Source: Glandiceps talaboti
Taxonomy: Eukaryota; Hemichordata; Enteropneusta; Spengelidae
Reading direction: 5' to 3'
Assembly: GCF_964340395.1 (NCBI RefSeq)
Contig: NC_135553.1
Span: 27,199,449-27,263,448, forward strand
Length of the DNA: 64,000 nucleotides
Shown here: positions 22,569-33,919 of the stretch, one piece after another
How positions within the stretch are numbered: position 1 is the first letter of the stretch
Layout: each line of letters begins with the position of its first letter
Translations under genes and position numbers: made by a program
Notes under the pieces: model-generated
Seen by the model: the letters and a program-made list of their open reading frames with translations, nothing else
Database searches by the model: none
Told to the model about the DNA's origin: nothing

Positions 22569-23117
22569 CATATAGTAACATAGACCAGTATCAACCCATA
22601 TAGTAACATAGACCAGTATCAACCCATATAGTAACATATACCAGTATCAACCCATATAGTAACATATACCAGTATCAACCCATATAGTAACATAGACCAG
22701 TATCAACCCGTATAGTAACATAGACCAGTATCAACCCGTATAGTAACATAGACCAGTATCAACCCATATAGTAACATAGACCAGTATCAACCCGTATAGT
22801 AACATAGACCAGTATCAACCCGTATAGTAACATAGACCAGTATCAACCCGTATAGTAACATAGACCAGTATCAACCTGTATAGTAACATAGACCAGTATC
22901 AACCTGTATAGTAACATAGACCAGTATCAACCCGTATAGTAACATAGACCAGTATCAACCCGTATAGTAACATAGACCAGTATCAACCCATATAGTAACA
23001 TAGACCAGTATCAACCCGTATAGTAACATAGACCAGTATCAACCCATATAGTAACATAGACCAGTATCAACCCATATAGTAACATAGACCCATATAGTAA
23101 CATAGACCAGTATCAAC
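22569..23117 (+). repeat. 28-bp minisatellite
   Basis: About 19-20 units of TATAGTAACATAGACCAGTA followed by TCAACCCA/G. The variable base alternates CCCATA, CCCGTA and CCTGTA. The last unit is truncated. Not a CRISPR, because there are no unique spacers. Confidence 0.96.
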
Positions 23118-23693
23118 TGATCACGCATGTCACATTCCATGTTATCAAACAAATTCCGTTGACAAATAAGTAAAAAAAATCCCCAGTGAGTATGTTTCCA
23201 ATTACATTCCTTCTTGTCTTTTGTACAAAGTACATTTTGTCTTCATAATATTTACTAGTTTATTAGATGACAATACCACAAATTTCTTTATGTAATGTGT
23301 GTTTCTGGTATAAAGTTTATGTTGTTCTGAAATCAATGTTTTCCCTCCAAAGTTGGGTAGAAATAATTTTGAAACGTACTGAGTTCATGTCATTTGCAAA
23401 GAGTTTATATATGGCATGGGTACAGATGAATATAGCAATGTATGATAACCCTGTGATGAATTATCTGTGTCTGTGTGTCTGAGTCTGTGTGTCTGTGTCT
23501 GTGTGTGTCTGTATCTGTGTCGCTGTTTGTGTCCCTATATATGTCAGTGTGTCTCTGTGTCAGTATCATTATTATCTTAGAAAACTGCCAGCCCTAAGAC
23601 CTATCTATGGCTATGACTAGAAAAGTAATTGATAGATAGATACAAGATTGTTTCTTCATTTACATGGTTCTTGGTCAAAATACAATATTTTGT
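23118..23693. other. Non-coding with a TGTGTCTG-rich tract
   Basis: A degenerate GTGTCTGTGTC simple repeat lies at about 23464-23566. Otherwise unique. Confidence 0.55.
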
Positions 23694-26232
23694 AGAGTTT
23701 GGTATGAGATGATCGGGGCAGTATAGTAGTTTCTATATAGAGTTTGGTGTGATAGGATCAGGGCTCTGTAGTAGTTTCTATATAGAGTTTGGTGTGATAG
23801 GATCAGGGCTCTCTAGTAGTTTCTATATAGAGTTTGGTGTGATAGGATCAGGGCTCTGTAGTGGTTTCTATATAGAGTTTGGTGTGATAGGATCAGGGCT
23901 CTCTAGTAGTTTCTATATAGAATTTGGTATGAGAGGATCAGGGCTCTCTAGTAGTTTCTATATAGAGTTTGGTATGAGAGGATCAGGGCTCTCTAGTAGT
24001 TTCTATATAGAGTTTGGTGTGTGATGATCATAGCTCTATAGTAGTTTCTATATAGAGTTTGGTGTGATAGGATCAGGGCTCTCTAGTAGTTTCTATATAG
24101 AGTTTGGTGTGATAGGATCAGGGCTCTGTAGTAGTTTCTATATAGAGTTTGGTGTGATAGGATCAGGGCTCTGTAGTAGTTTCTATATAGAGTTTGGTGT
24201 GATAGGATCAGGGCTCTGTAGTAGTTTCTATATAGAGTTTGGTGTGATAGGATCAGAGCTCTGTAGTAGTTTCTATATAGAGTTTGGTGTGATAGGATCA
24301 GGGCTCTATAGTAGTTTCTATATAGAGTTTGGTATGATAGGATCAGAGCTCTGTAGTAGTTTCTATATAGAGTTTGGTGTGATAGGATCAGAGCTCTGTA
24401 GTAGTTTCTATATAGAGTGGTGTGATAGGATCAGGGCTCTGTAGTAGTTTCTATATAGAGTTTGGTGTGATAGGATCAGGGCTCTATAGTAGTTTCTATA
24501 TAGAGTTTGGTGTGAAATGATCATAGCTCTATAGTAGTTTCTATATAGAGTTTGGTATGATAGGATCAGGGCTCTATAGTAGTTTCTGTATAGAGTTTGG
24601 TATGAGAGGATCAGGGCTCTGTAGTAGTTTCTATATAGCGTTTGGTGTGATAGGATCAGGGCTCTATAGTAGTTTCTATATAGAGTTTGGTGTGATAGGA
24701 TCAGGGTTCTATAGTAGTTTCTATATAGAGTTTGGTATGATAGGATCAGGGCTCTGTAGTAGTTTCTATAAAGAGTTTGGTGTGATAGGATCAGGGCTCT
24801 ATAGTAGTTTCTATAAAGAGTTTGGTGTGATAGGATCAGAGCTCTATAGTAGTTTCTATATAGAGTTTGGTATGATAGGATCAGAGCTCTGTAGTAGTTT
24901 CTATATAGAGTTTGGTATGATAGGATCAGAGCTCTGTAGTAGTTTCTATAAAGAGTTTGGTGTGATAGGATCAGGGCTCTATAGTAGTTTCTATAAAGAG
25001 TTTGGTGTGATAGGATCAGAGCTCTATAGTAGTTTCTATATAGAGTTTGGTATGATAGGATCAGGGCTCTGTAGTAGTTTCTATATAGAGTTTGGTATGA
25101 GAGGATCAGAGCTCTATAGTAGTTTCTATATAGAGTTTGGTATGAGAGGATCAGGGCTCTATAGTAGTTTCTATATAGAGTTTGGTGTGATAGGATCACG
25201 GATCTATAGTAGTTTCTATATAGAGTTTGGTGTGATAGGATCACGGATCTATAGTAGTTTCTATATAGAGTTTGGTATGAGAGGATCAGAGCTCTATAGT
25301 AGTTTCTATATAGAGTTTGGTGTGATAGGATCAGGGCTCTATAGTAGTTTCTATATAGAGTTTGGTGTGATAGGATCAGGGCTCTATAGTAGTTTCTATA
25401 AAGAGTTTGGTGTGTGATGATCATAGCTCTATAGTAGTTTCTATATAGAGTTTGGTGTGATAGGATCACGGATCTATAGTAGTTTCTATATAGAGTTTGG
25501 TATGAGAGGATCAGGGCTCTATAGTAGTTTCTATAAAGAGTTTGGTATGATAGGATCACGGATCTATAGTAGTTTCTATATAGAGTTTGGTATGAGAGGA
25601 TCAGGGCTCTATAGTAGTTTCTATAAAGAGTTTGGTGTGATAGGATCAGGGCTCTATAGTAGTTTCTATAAAGAGTTTGGTGTGATAGGATCAGAGCTCT
25701 ATAGTAGTTTCTATATAGAGTTTGGTATGATAGGATCAGGGCTCTGTAGTAGTTTCTATATAGAGTTTGGTATGAGAGGATCAGAGCTCTATAGTAGTTT
25801 CTATATAGAGTTTGGTATGAGAGGATCAGGGCTCTATAGTAGTTTCTATATAGAGTTTGGTGTGATAGGATCACGGATCTATAGTAGTTTCTATATAGAG
25901 TTTGGTGTGATAGGATCACGGATCTATAGTAGTTTCTATATAGAGTTTGGTATGAGAGGATCAGAGCTCTATAGTAGTTTCTATATAGAGTTTGGTGTGA
26001 TAGGATCAGGGCTCTATAGTAGTTTCTATATAGAGTTTGGTGTGATAGGATCAGGGCTCTATAGTAGTTTCTATAAAGAGTTTGGTGTGTGATGATCATA
26101 GCTCTATAGTAGTTTCTATATAGAGTTTGGTGTGATAGGATCACGGATCTATAGTAGTTTCTATATAGAGTTTGGTATGAGAGGATTAGGGCTCTATAGT
26201 AGTTTCTATAAAGAGTTTGGTATGAGAGGATC
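23694..26232 (+). repeat. 45-bp minisatellite, about 56 copies, open on both strands
   Basis: The unit contains GGATCAGGGCTCTATAGTAG and TTTCTATATAGAGTTTGGT. The period of 45 and the lack of stops give repeated 15-residue frames on both strands (IGSGLYSSFYIEFGV on +, ALILSYQTLYRNYYR on -). The longest is a 673-codon minus-strand frame at 24408-26429, starting in unique sequence. A 15-unit (675-bp) higher-order period is clear: the rare TGTGTGATGATCATAGC variant is at 25411 and 26086. It is annotated as repeat, not as a gene. Confidence 0.95.
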
Positions 26233-27317
26233 AGAGCAGTTCCTGTGTTTATCATTTTCCCAGTATTATTCCAATGCAATTCAATGGAGAGCATGTTCAT
26301 CAAATCCAGGCAATAATTTTCCGTATCAAGCACACTTTGCCCATATATGGCAAGTGGCGTGCTCATCAGTATCCATTCACTCAATGATATGACCTTACGA
26401 ATTGTTTCCCTATTTTTACATTTTTGCAAATAAAATAATATTTCATTGCCAATTTATGTGATTGAAATGATGTTTCCATGCCACTACATAGGCTATATGA
26501 TAAAACCTCTATGGCCCACTGCAGACCTCGGTAGTATGGCTTACAGCCTCTAAAGTCGGACCCTTCCGCCATACAACCTCGAACCATAAAACTCATATCT
26601 GGGCCATAGATATTAATGTAGCATTAGGTCCTCTATCAATTTAACAGATTTGTCATATTTAGCTGAAAATGTAATGTGTAGATTTAAGTTTGTGTTCAGA
26701 ATTAACATCTTAGATATAAAAATGACATTTACAGTGACAGGTTGACAATTGAATGATGACATAATAGGCAAGTAAGGTAGAAATTCTATCTTATAATGTG
26801 TTTTTTTGTACTCTGAAAGCTCCATACAAGTAGGTAATGATGAATGGATGGACTATAGCCAACGTAATTCTTATGTAAGCTGTAACACAATTATTATGAT
26901 GTGAACTCTGAGGAAGTCAATGAGGTGTACCATGAAAGTGCCGACAAAATATGAAATCATGTACAAGCATCTAAGTAAGATTGTGTATTTAGTATAAGTA
27001 GTACACAACCTGAATGGATCTATGCATGATAAATCTGCCATGACAGGTTGTGAGATAATATTATATAAGTTGCAATCTAATTATTCGGTTGGTGAACTCT
27101 GTGTAAACTTTTGACTTATGCTATTAGGTTGCTAACAACATATGATGTTATTATATGTCTATATATATATCTCCATAAAGTATAAAGATTAACATAGCAT
27201 ATGTAAAGTGTAATCTGCTGTCTGCATCCAAATTATGGAATGGATTAAACATTCAATATGGTAATCAAGTATACCAGTATAGCGTTAGGAGTGTTTTTTC
27301 TGTATACAAAATTAGAT
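26233..27317. other. Unique AT-rich sequence
   Basis: No exon or transposon recognised. The first 200 bases supply the non-repetitive start of the long minus-strand frame through the 45-bp array. Confidence 0.5.
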
Positions 27318-27592
27318 ATGAAAACTCATGGTGGTCAAATGGTTCGTGTGGCTAGCTTGGAATCTGCAGGTTGTAGGTTCGTGCCCCATCGCTGCCATTT
27401 GTTTCTGAATGGCTAAAGTCCTAGGGCAAGATTTGAACCACAATTGTCCTTCAGTCAACCCAGCTGTATAATTGGGGACCTGGTAGGATAGAGGTTGTAA
27501 TGTGAATACTTTAATCCTATGTGCTTATAAAGACTGCAATGGATTGTATACAGAGTGGGAAAGTACTATATAAAAAACAATTATTATTAATA
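27318..27592 (+). mobile_element. tRNA-derived SINE
   Basis: The head has an A-box-like TGGTCAAATGGTTCGTGTGG and a B-box-like GGTTCGTGCCC (27376-27386). The body contains CTGTATAATTGGGGACCTGG, and the tail AAGTACTATATAAA is followed by an ATT-rich run. It is the same family as the inverted copy at 19720-20092. Confidence 0.78.
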
Positions 27593-28429
27593 GAAAATTT
27601 TTAGAACTTTCTATTTGTTTCAAGATTAAGTTATAATGCCGGGGTTATCAAAGGTTAAAGATTGGTGGACACAGATTACTGTAACCATCATTAACCTTAA
27701 TGGCTAATTCCGTCACTTTCTCTTTTCATTTTTCATTTTCGAAATGGGTGTAAAGTTTTTTAGTTGCTAGCTTATGTCCATTGATCTTTCGTCATTATGT
27801 GTTGATATATAATGTGAAAATTAGGTCAAAATTCAAACTATATTAATTCAAATAAAATCAGTTTTCCTCATCATAATTTGAATAGACTGTACTTTATAGA
27901 GACTAATCTATAAATCAGTCACATTGTTGTAGTGATAGTGATGTCACATCTATTCAACAATTTCTTGCATTGTACTGATTTTGTAATACTGGCTGCATGC
28001 AATACTTTGTGAGACAATCATGTTCCAACTATAGAGGGCACTATTTTGACAACAGTTTGAAAAAAATAAAAATGTCTATGACCCTTGTCCCAGATTGTGT
28101 AAGTTTGGTATTTTTGTAGTTATAAATACCACATTTCATGAATAAATAACACAAATGCATTAAATTTCATCTCAAATGATGCTTCTACTAATGTTATTTT
28201 TGGATGTAAAACTGATACTTTTGTAAAGACAGCCAACAGAAATGTGTGGAATGGTATGTAGCCATATATTATTAGCCTTACACTGTAGTGGCCATGGTTG
28301 TCCATAGGGAGCTCATCTTCCAGCAGTGAATAAGTTGCAATAATATGTAAATGATGTAGAATACAAAATAGTATGGGCTCTTTTTTGAGAGATCGAGAAT
28401 GTGTGACTTTTATACTAGCTAGATGCATG
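27593..28429. other. Unique AT-rich sequence
   Basis: No gene recognised. A minus-strand open frame (28120-28440) has no recognisable domain. Confidence 0.5.
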
Positions 28430-28960
28430 AAACTAACCATAACAAATTGTGCATGTCCTATAAAGTTAGTTGATGTACCTTACAGTTTTCATGAACAATT
28501 TGCATAATTAATGATTTTCGGTAATTAAGATATATCATAAGAATGCATCCTTGAATTTTAATATCATTTAATAGTACATTCGTTAACCATAACAAAGCGG
28601 ATATGTCCTATAAAATTTGTTGATATAGCTTACAGTTTTCATGAACAATTTGCATAATTAATGATTTCAGGTAACTAGGCTGTATCTTAAAAATGCAAGT
28701 TCCAAATTTCGTATAATATGGTACATTTATCAACCACAATAATACACACCTGTCCTATGAAGTTTGTTGCTACAACATTTACCTTTAATGAGTATTTTGA
28801 ATAATGAACGATATTCAGTAATTAAGCAGTATCATGCAATCTTCAAATTCCGTATAATTTGGCACATACATTAACCTAAGAAAGCACGCTTGTCCAAAAA
28901 AGCCTGTTACCATAGTTTTTTAGTTTAATGAGTTACTTGCATAATTAGTGATTTCCTTAC
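28430..28960 (+). mobile_element. Dispersed repeat, 'CATAACAAA' family, longest copy
   Basis: Four modules of about 125 bases carry AACCATAACAAA, TGTCCTATAAA, GTTTTCATGAACAATTTGCA and TAATTAATGATTT. Divergence increases from left to right. It has the same content as 13385-13770 and the inverted copy at 20900-21150. Confidence 0.72.
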
Positions 28961-29057
28961 GAGAGGCTTTCAGTTTAAATCTGGTATTTAAGTGTTGTGG
29001 GTTGTATCAATTTGTTAATCAATTACGTTATAACAATAGAAACAGTTAACAAGAAGA

Positions 29058-29222
29058 TTAATTGCAGTTGGCTGGCAACACCTTTACTTCACTTATGCCT
29101 ATGTTCTGATGGATGCCAATTCCATACTGATAGGTACAAGTGAATGGTATCTGTTTTAACAGAGTGAATCCACAAGGCACTCTTTCCCTTCCAACAAGGA
29201 TGTACAGCTTGTCTTCACCATT
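29058..29222 (-). CDS. Possible terminal coding exon, unknown protein
   Basis: Read on the minus strand, 54 codons stay open and end in TAA: the stretch starts NGEDKLYILVGRERVPCGF and ends EVKVLPANCN. The composition (G, C, charged residues, few low-complexity runs) is unlike the AT-rich noise around it. A possible acceptor, CTGTCTAAAG, lies directly upstream on that strand. I do not recognise the family. No partner exon was found on the same strand nearby. It could also be a transposon fragment or chance. Confidence 0.25.
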   Translation of the reverse strand, partial: NGEDKLYILVGRERVPCGFTLLKQIPFTCTYQYGIGIHQNIGISEVKVLPANCN

Positions 29223-30226
29223 ACTTTAGACAGGAATCCTTGTGTAGTCTTCATTCACTACTGATGCATTATACATGCTTTATTCTGTGAAAAAAAAATT
29301 GCAAAAAAATTGCTTTTTAAAATTAATCCAATCTAATTCTAAAGATATTACACAAGATCCATGATTTTAACACAAATATGATAGACTACGTTTGTTTCTT
29401 TCCCAAATTTCAGGTTTGTTGATTATTAGTGTTATTCTTAGTGTCATAAAAGAAAGAAATTGAATAAAAAGAAGGTTTCTTGCCATAGTCTTCTCTGTTT
29501 ACCTGTCATAACTGTAGTAGCATTGTTATGATTTGTACTGAAATTAACATTATGTGACTTGAATTGAAAATGTCAGTGGGTTTGGTAGAGAAAAGTCTGT
29601 TATTAAACCTAATTTTTGTAATAACCTAAAATGCCTAAGGAGATTGAAAATGTCTGCAACATTATCTGAATCATATGAATGCATTAGTGTTTTGAAATTT
29701 CTTCTTAAAAGAGACTTCATGACTAATATTAGAAATCAGTGAAAATGGAAAGATTTGTACTCTTATCTCAGTGTTGCCAAAGACACAATGAAAGAAGTAG
29801 GTATGCCAGATACATTTTCTTGAGAATGAGCATTAAATCAGCTAGATTAATATACATTCTGCTTTAGCTGCTTCTTTTCACTCTCCTATTATTAATTTTT
29901 TTCAAACATTCAATAATGTAACAGACTATTTCTGGCTAAAAGACAGTCAACTAAGTCATCTCTTGTTTGTTATTTATACAAGTCAAGTAGTAATAATGAA
30001 GGGAATTACCAAGAAATGAATAAAGCACAAATTTAATCCACATAGGTGTTTTCAATCTGTTTAGTACAACTATTCCAATCAAAAGAAGGTTTGACCATGA
30101 ACTAATTGCAAAAGAAATTATTTTTAGTGCACCTTACCCAGAATTTTATGCTGAACAACCTATATCAAAAGTCTAGGAAAATCTAAGTTGGTGGAACAGG
30201 GCTAAAAATTAGTTTTTTAAAGTGGC
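29223..30226. other. Unique AT-rich sequence
   Basis: No second exon for the possible minus-strand exon at 29058 and no repeat family recognised. Confidence 0.5.
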
Positions 30227-30230
30227 CATA

Positions 30231-30567
30231 TGGATGAGGATTTGGAATTTATCTGGGATTTTTAATTTATAGAACAATATCATGGTTTCCTACTTGAAAA
30301 ATCAACATGAAACAACATAGACAAAGTCCTTGTTTGTAAGTTAATAAATTGCAAAAGATTAATAAAATGCATAAAATCTTTGTTATTGTACGTAAAAAAA
30401 CCCAAAAACTTTTGACACATATTTTAGTTTTTTCAATGCATTGAGTTACAAACACAGACTTGGTCTATTTTGTTTCACATTGATTTTTCAAGTAGGAAGC
30501 CATGATAACATTGTTCTATAAATTAAAAATCCAAAATGAAATCCAAAATAAAATCCATATGGCCAAT
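30231..30567. mobile_element. 337-bp MITE related to the foldback element
   Basis: The end AGTGGCCATATGGATGAG and its inverted partner CCATATGGCCAAT are flanked by TTAA at 30227-30230 and 30568-30571. Internal TTGTTATTGTACGTA and the rest of the arms match the outer arms of the 15021-17797 element, at lower identity. It is a short, older member of the same family. Confidence 0.75.
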
Positions 30568-30571
30568 TTAA

Positions 30572-31050
30572 GGAACAAACAGAACACTGGGGAGTGTACC
30601 TAGTACCCGAGAAGTGTTTCAGATGGAGTCACTGTTTAGGCAGGATAAAATGTCGGTGAACAAACAGAACACCAGGGAGTGTAGAGTGTACCCTAGAAGT
30701 GTTTCAGATGGAGTCACTGTTTATGCAGGATAAAATGTCGGTGAACAAACAGAACACTAGGGGAGTGTAGAGTGTACCCTAGAAGTGTTTCAGATGGAGT
30801 CACTGTTTAGGCAGGATAAAATGTCGGTGAACAAACAGAATACAATGGAGTGTAGAGTGTACCCTAGAAGTGTTTCAGGTTTAGTCACTGTTTAGGCAGG
30901 ATAAAATGTCAGTGAGCAAACAGAACACTAGGGGAGTGTAGAGTGTACCCTAGAAGTGTTTCAGGTTTAGTCACTGTTTAGGCAGGATAAAATGTCGGTG
31001 AACAAACACTAGGGGAGTGTAGAGTGTACCCTAGAAGTGTTTCAGGTGGA
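30572..31050 (+). repeat. ~86-bp minisatellite, 5-6 copies
   Basis: Units contain GAACAAACAGAACACTAGGG, AGTGTACCCTAGAAGTGTTT and CACTGTTTAGGCAGGATAAA. The array starts at the base after the right TTAA of the neighbouring MITE. Confidence 0.9.
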
Positions 31051-31361
31051 GTCATGATGTGAACATAGGACAATAAATGTGGAGAGTGCTTGTAGTTTTA
31101 TGGTTTGCCATCAATGATTTCTTGTTACCAGTACTGTAACAATAACAATCAGTGACCAAATGTATAGTTTCAGTATTAGCACTATTTCAGGACCTAGTTT
31201 TTCATGTGTATGAATGGAGCATAGAAATGATAAAAATAGATTTTGTCATAAAGGACGCAGAAATTAATATTGACCAATGGAAAGTCATTTTCTTATTTTA
31301 CATACAATAATCATGCCTACTTTAAATAAATATTTACCATAAAATGTATTTGTTTTATCAT

Positions 31362-31402
31362 AGACCCTCCACCCACCTTGATGGAGGGTCTATGGTTTTA
31401 TT
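31362..31402. repeat. Short hairpin CATAGACCCTCCA / TGGAGGGTCTATG
   Basis: A near-perfect 13-14-base stem with an 8-10-base loop. The sequence CATAGACCCTCCACC also occurs inside both copies of the duplication near 59998 and 60921, so it marks a repeat family end. Confidence 0.6.
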
Positions 31403-31620
31403 GAAAATCACTCAAAACTGAAGCAATAATTTAAATCTTACTAATATAACTTAAGCAGTAAGCTTCAGTGGCAGAGCTTGAAGGGGACAATATGAATAGG
31501 TTTTCTATGTGCATGCCTCAATACGCCAGTGTGTACATGGTCAGCCTAATGTCCATCATGCATATAAAAGCCAAAAGTATCCTGTATAAAATTCCTATAG
31601 GATACCATATGGCACTTCCA
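31400..31620. other. Unique sequence
   Basis: AT-rich. A short block GTAAGCTTCAGTGGCAGAGC followed by TTGAAGGGGA recurs in diverged form at about 34988. Confidence 0.5.
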
Positions 31621-31654
31621 ATGGGAAGATATATATGACACTCAAGTATGTTTA

Positions 31655-31960
31655 ACATTTTCTAAGACAATCCTATTGGCATCCAATAGGACAACTCTAT
31701 TAGGCGTATGGTAAACCTATTGGTATCCACTAGGACAGCCCTATTAGACCTATAGGTTGCACTATTGGATGCCAATAGGACAGCCCTATAGGGTAAACCT
31801 ATAGACATCCAATAGGACAGCCTTATAGGGCAACCCTATTAGCCCTGTAGGACAAACCTATTGTTTATTACAGTAGGGAAATTTAGCTCTTTGACGTAAA
31901 CCTATTGGCATAGCACAACCCCATTGGTCCTCTAGGGTAAACCTATTGGCATTCCTCAAA
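31655..31960. repeat. Cluster of degenerate CCTATTGG/CCAATAGG palindromes
   Basis: Motifs such as CCTATTGGCATCCAATAGGA, GGACAGCCCTAT and TAGGGTAAACCTATT recur about every 20-45 bases in both orientations. The spacing is irregular, so it is not a simple tandem array. Confidence 0.75.
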
Positions 31961-31967
31961 TAAAATC

Positions 31968-32470
31968 ATGTCATACTGTAGAAATCTTCGCACTCAGCCC
32001 ACTGCATCATTGATCAATCAATCAATCGATGCAATTTATATAGCGCCGATAAATCTTCGCACTCAGCCCACTGCATCATTGATCAATCAATCAATCGATG
32101 CAATTTATATAATGCCAATAAATCTTCGCACTCAGCCCACTGCATCATTGATCAATCAATCAATCGATGCAATTTATATAGCGCCAATTCCACTATGACA
32201 AGAGTTCAAAGGCGCTGTACAGTCAAAATGTTTTAGAAAACAGGTAAGTCTTTAAGTGTTTTTTAAATGTGCTAATTGTAACTTGTTCGCGAATTTCAAT
32301 TGGTAGTTCATGCCACAGTCGAGGCACAGCAGAAGAAAACGATCTTCCTCCATAAGATTCCAGCTTGTACTTAGGTACATATAGGAGATGTTTATTTGTT
32401 GATCGCAGTGTTCTCGTAGCTGTTTTCCAGTGAAGATGTCACTGGTTTCCAAGGAGAAAATGTTACAGTA
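31968..32470 (-). mobile_element. LINE 3' end: ORF2 C-terminus, UTR and tandem tail
   Basis: On the minus strand an open frame ending in TGA at 32223-32225 reads SYGGRSFSSAVPRLWHELP, then STFKKHLKTYLFSKTF. This is the canonical end of CR1/L2-like non-LTR ORF2 (F-S-x-A-x-P-x-L-W-x-x-L-P ... F-K-x-x-L-K-T-Y-L-F). A short UTR follows with GGCGCTATATAAATTGCATC, then a 63-bp tail repeated three times (31976-32190) with GATTGATTGATTGATCA. It is 5' truncated and lacks the catalytic motifs. Confidence 0.8.
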
Positions 32471-33307
32471 ACCATTTGTACTCCGTTTCACTAACATTAT
32501 GAAATAAAAATAGTTATCTAGCAAATGGAACTTTGGAACAGATTCCAACATGTCTTTATGTATATATATTTATGCATCACCTGTAACCAATCTCGCATTC
32601 TGATTGGTCGAGAGCCCTGCAGATATGCAGGCGGATCTTTCACCAACAGCCATATTTTTGCTTGTTGTATCATGTGATCATTGTACGTCCCTTTGTAAAC
32701 AAACCTAGCAGACAACTAGAAATCCAGCTATAACCAGCATTTCCAATGCCAAATTTGTTGTCAACCGAACAAAATATCACTGTTGTATACATTGTAACAA
32801 GTCTTTGAACTGTACTTTTCTTGTCACAGGGAAATAGTTAAAAATTCCACACCGAACGGCAAAAGTCCAGTGACAGTGAATGCGCAGTTGTCACGCGATC
32901 TTAAACATGAATTGCTAAATTTATCAATGATAACAAAATTACCACCACAGAGGGAGCAATTTTTTGCTTAACTAGAACAACAAAGCATATCACAAACATT
33001 TCTGTACATTTAATGGAATACAGTACGCAAAACAAAGATGCACTCATGTTTCAGCTGAAGGTTATAAGTTTGAATAATATCGCTGAGTGATATGCAAATA
33101 GTAAACATTACATCATACTACTGAGCAACGCGCACTCTGATTGGATGATACAGTTAAGGCTGACGTGTAAACAACTGCATTGCAGTTATCAGAGGTGTGT
33201 TATACTATTCTCAACAGTATAATGCAGAAGTGATTTTTACTTTAAATTGAAACAGTATTAGAAATTCAAAAATGAATTCGTAGTTGCAGGTAGCGTATAA
33301 GTATGTT
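32471..33307. other. Unique sequence
   Basis: Locally GC-richer, with two CTGATTGG boxes at about 32598 and 33138. No gene recognised. Confidence 0.45.
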
Positions 33308-33437
33308 ATTTGCCAAATACTGTTCCACATCTTGCTGCTCTAGGTAATTTTTACGGTATAACGGCTTGCCTCCAGCTCTCCATTATTACAGGAAAAATTA
33401 CCCCTCACAGCAAGATATGGAACGGAATTTGGCAAAT
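33308..33437. mobile_element. 130-bp palindromic MITE
   Basis: The left end ATTTGCCAAATACTGTTCCA and the right end TGGAACGGAATTTGGCAAAT are inverted copies. The pairing continues through ATCTTGCTG and TAATTTTT. Confidence 0.65.
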
Positions 33438-33674
33438 AAAAGATATATATAGATATATTTATAATATACCTAGTGATAATGCTGTGCCATGATTCGCTAG
33501 AATCAGTCACGTGATAGGAAAATAGAATGACTTTCCCTAGGGAAATAGTTCCATCAACTATTACATGGTCACGTGACCACCCCGAGTTCACAGCAGATCA
33601 AAATGGCAACTTCGAACGATGTCGTCTGCCAACCTCAAGAGAAGGGGGCAAGATTTTCATGAGGTATATTGTAA

Positions 33675-33866
33675 AACACATATTGCCTGGCCTATATTCG
33701 GGCTATAGCACCCGTTCATTACCCCCTCGTGACTGTGAGTTACCAGAATCACATGCTATTTCCCCCGGCCTTCGGCCTTGGGAAATAGCATGTGATTCTG
33801 GTAACTCACAGTCCCTCGGGTGTAATAAACGGGTGCTATATCCCTCATGGCCAGGCAATATGTGTT
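33675..33866. mobile_element. 192-bp near-perfect palindromic MITE
   Basis: The ends AACACATATTGCCTGGCC and GGCCAGGCAATATGTGTT pair. The stem continues through CACCCGTT, CTGTGAGTTACCAGAATCAC and ATGCTATTTCCC to a small GGCCTTCGGCC loop. Such a stem would fold into a long hairpin if transcribed. Confidence 0.75.
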
Positions 33867-33919
33867 CAATATATATATAGATGAAAAAATGACTAGCTGA
33901 ACTGGAGATTGCAAAGTTT

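Noticed and set aside
22569-23117. Array of 28-bp repeats resembling a CRISPR
   Set aside because: The repeats are directly head to tail with no unique spacers, and the context is animal DNA.
24408-26429. 673-codon minus-strand open frame as a gene
   Set aside because: It is produced by a stop-free 45-bp unit. The opposite strand is equally open, and no start context, splice signal or domain supports it.
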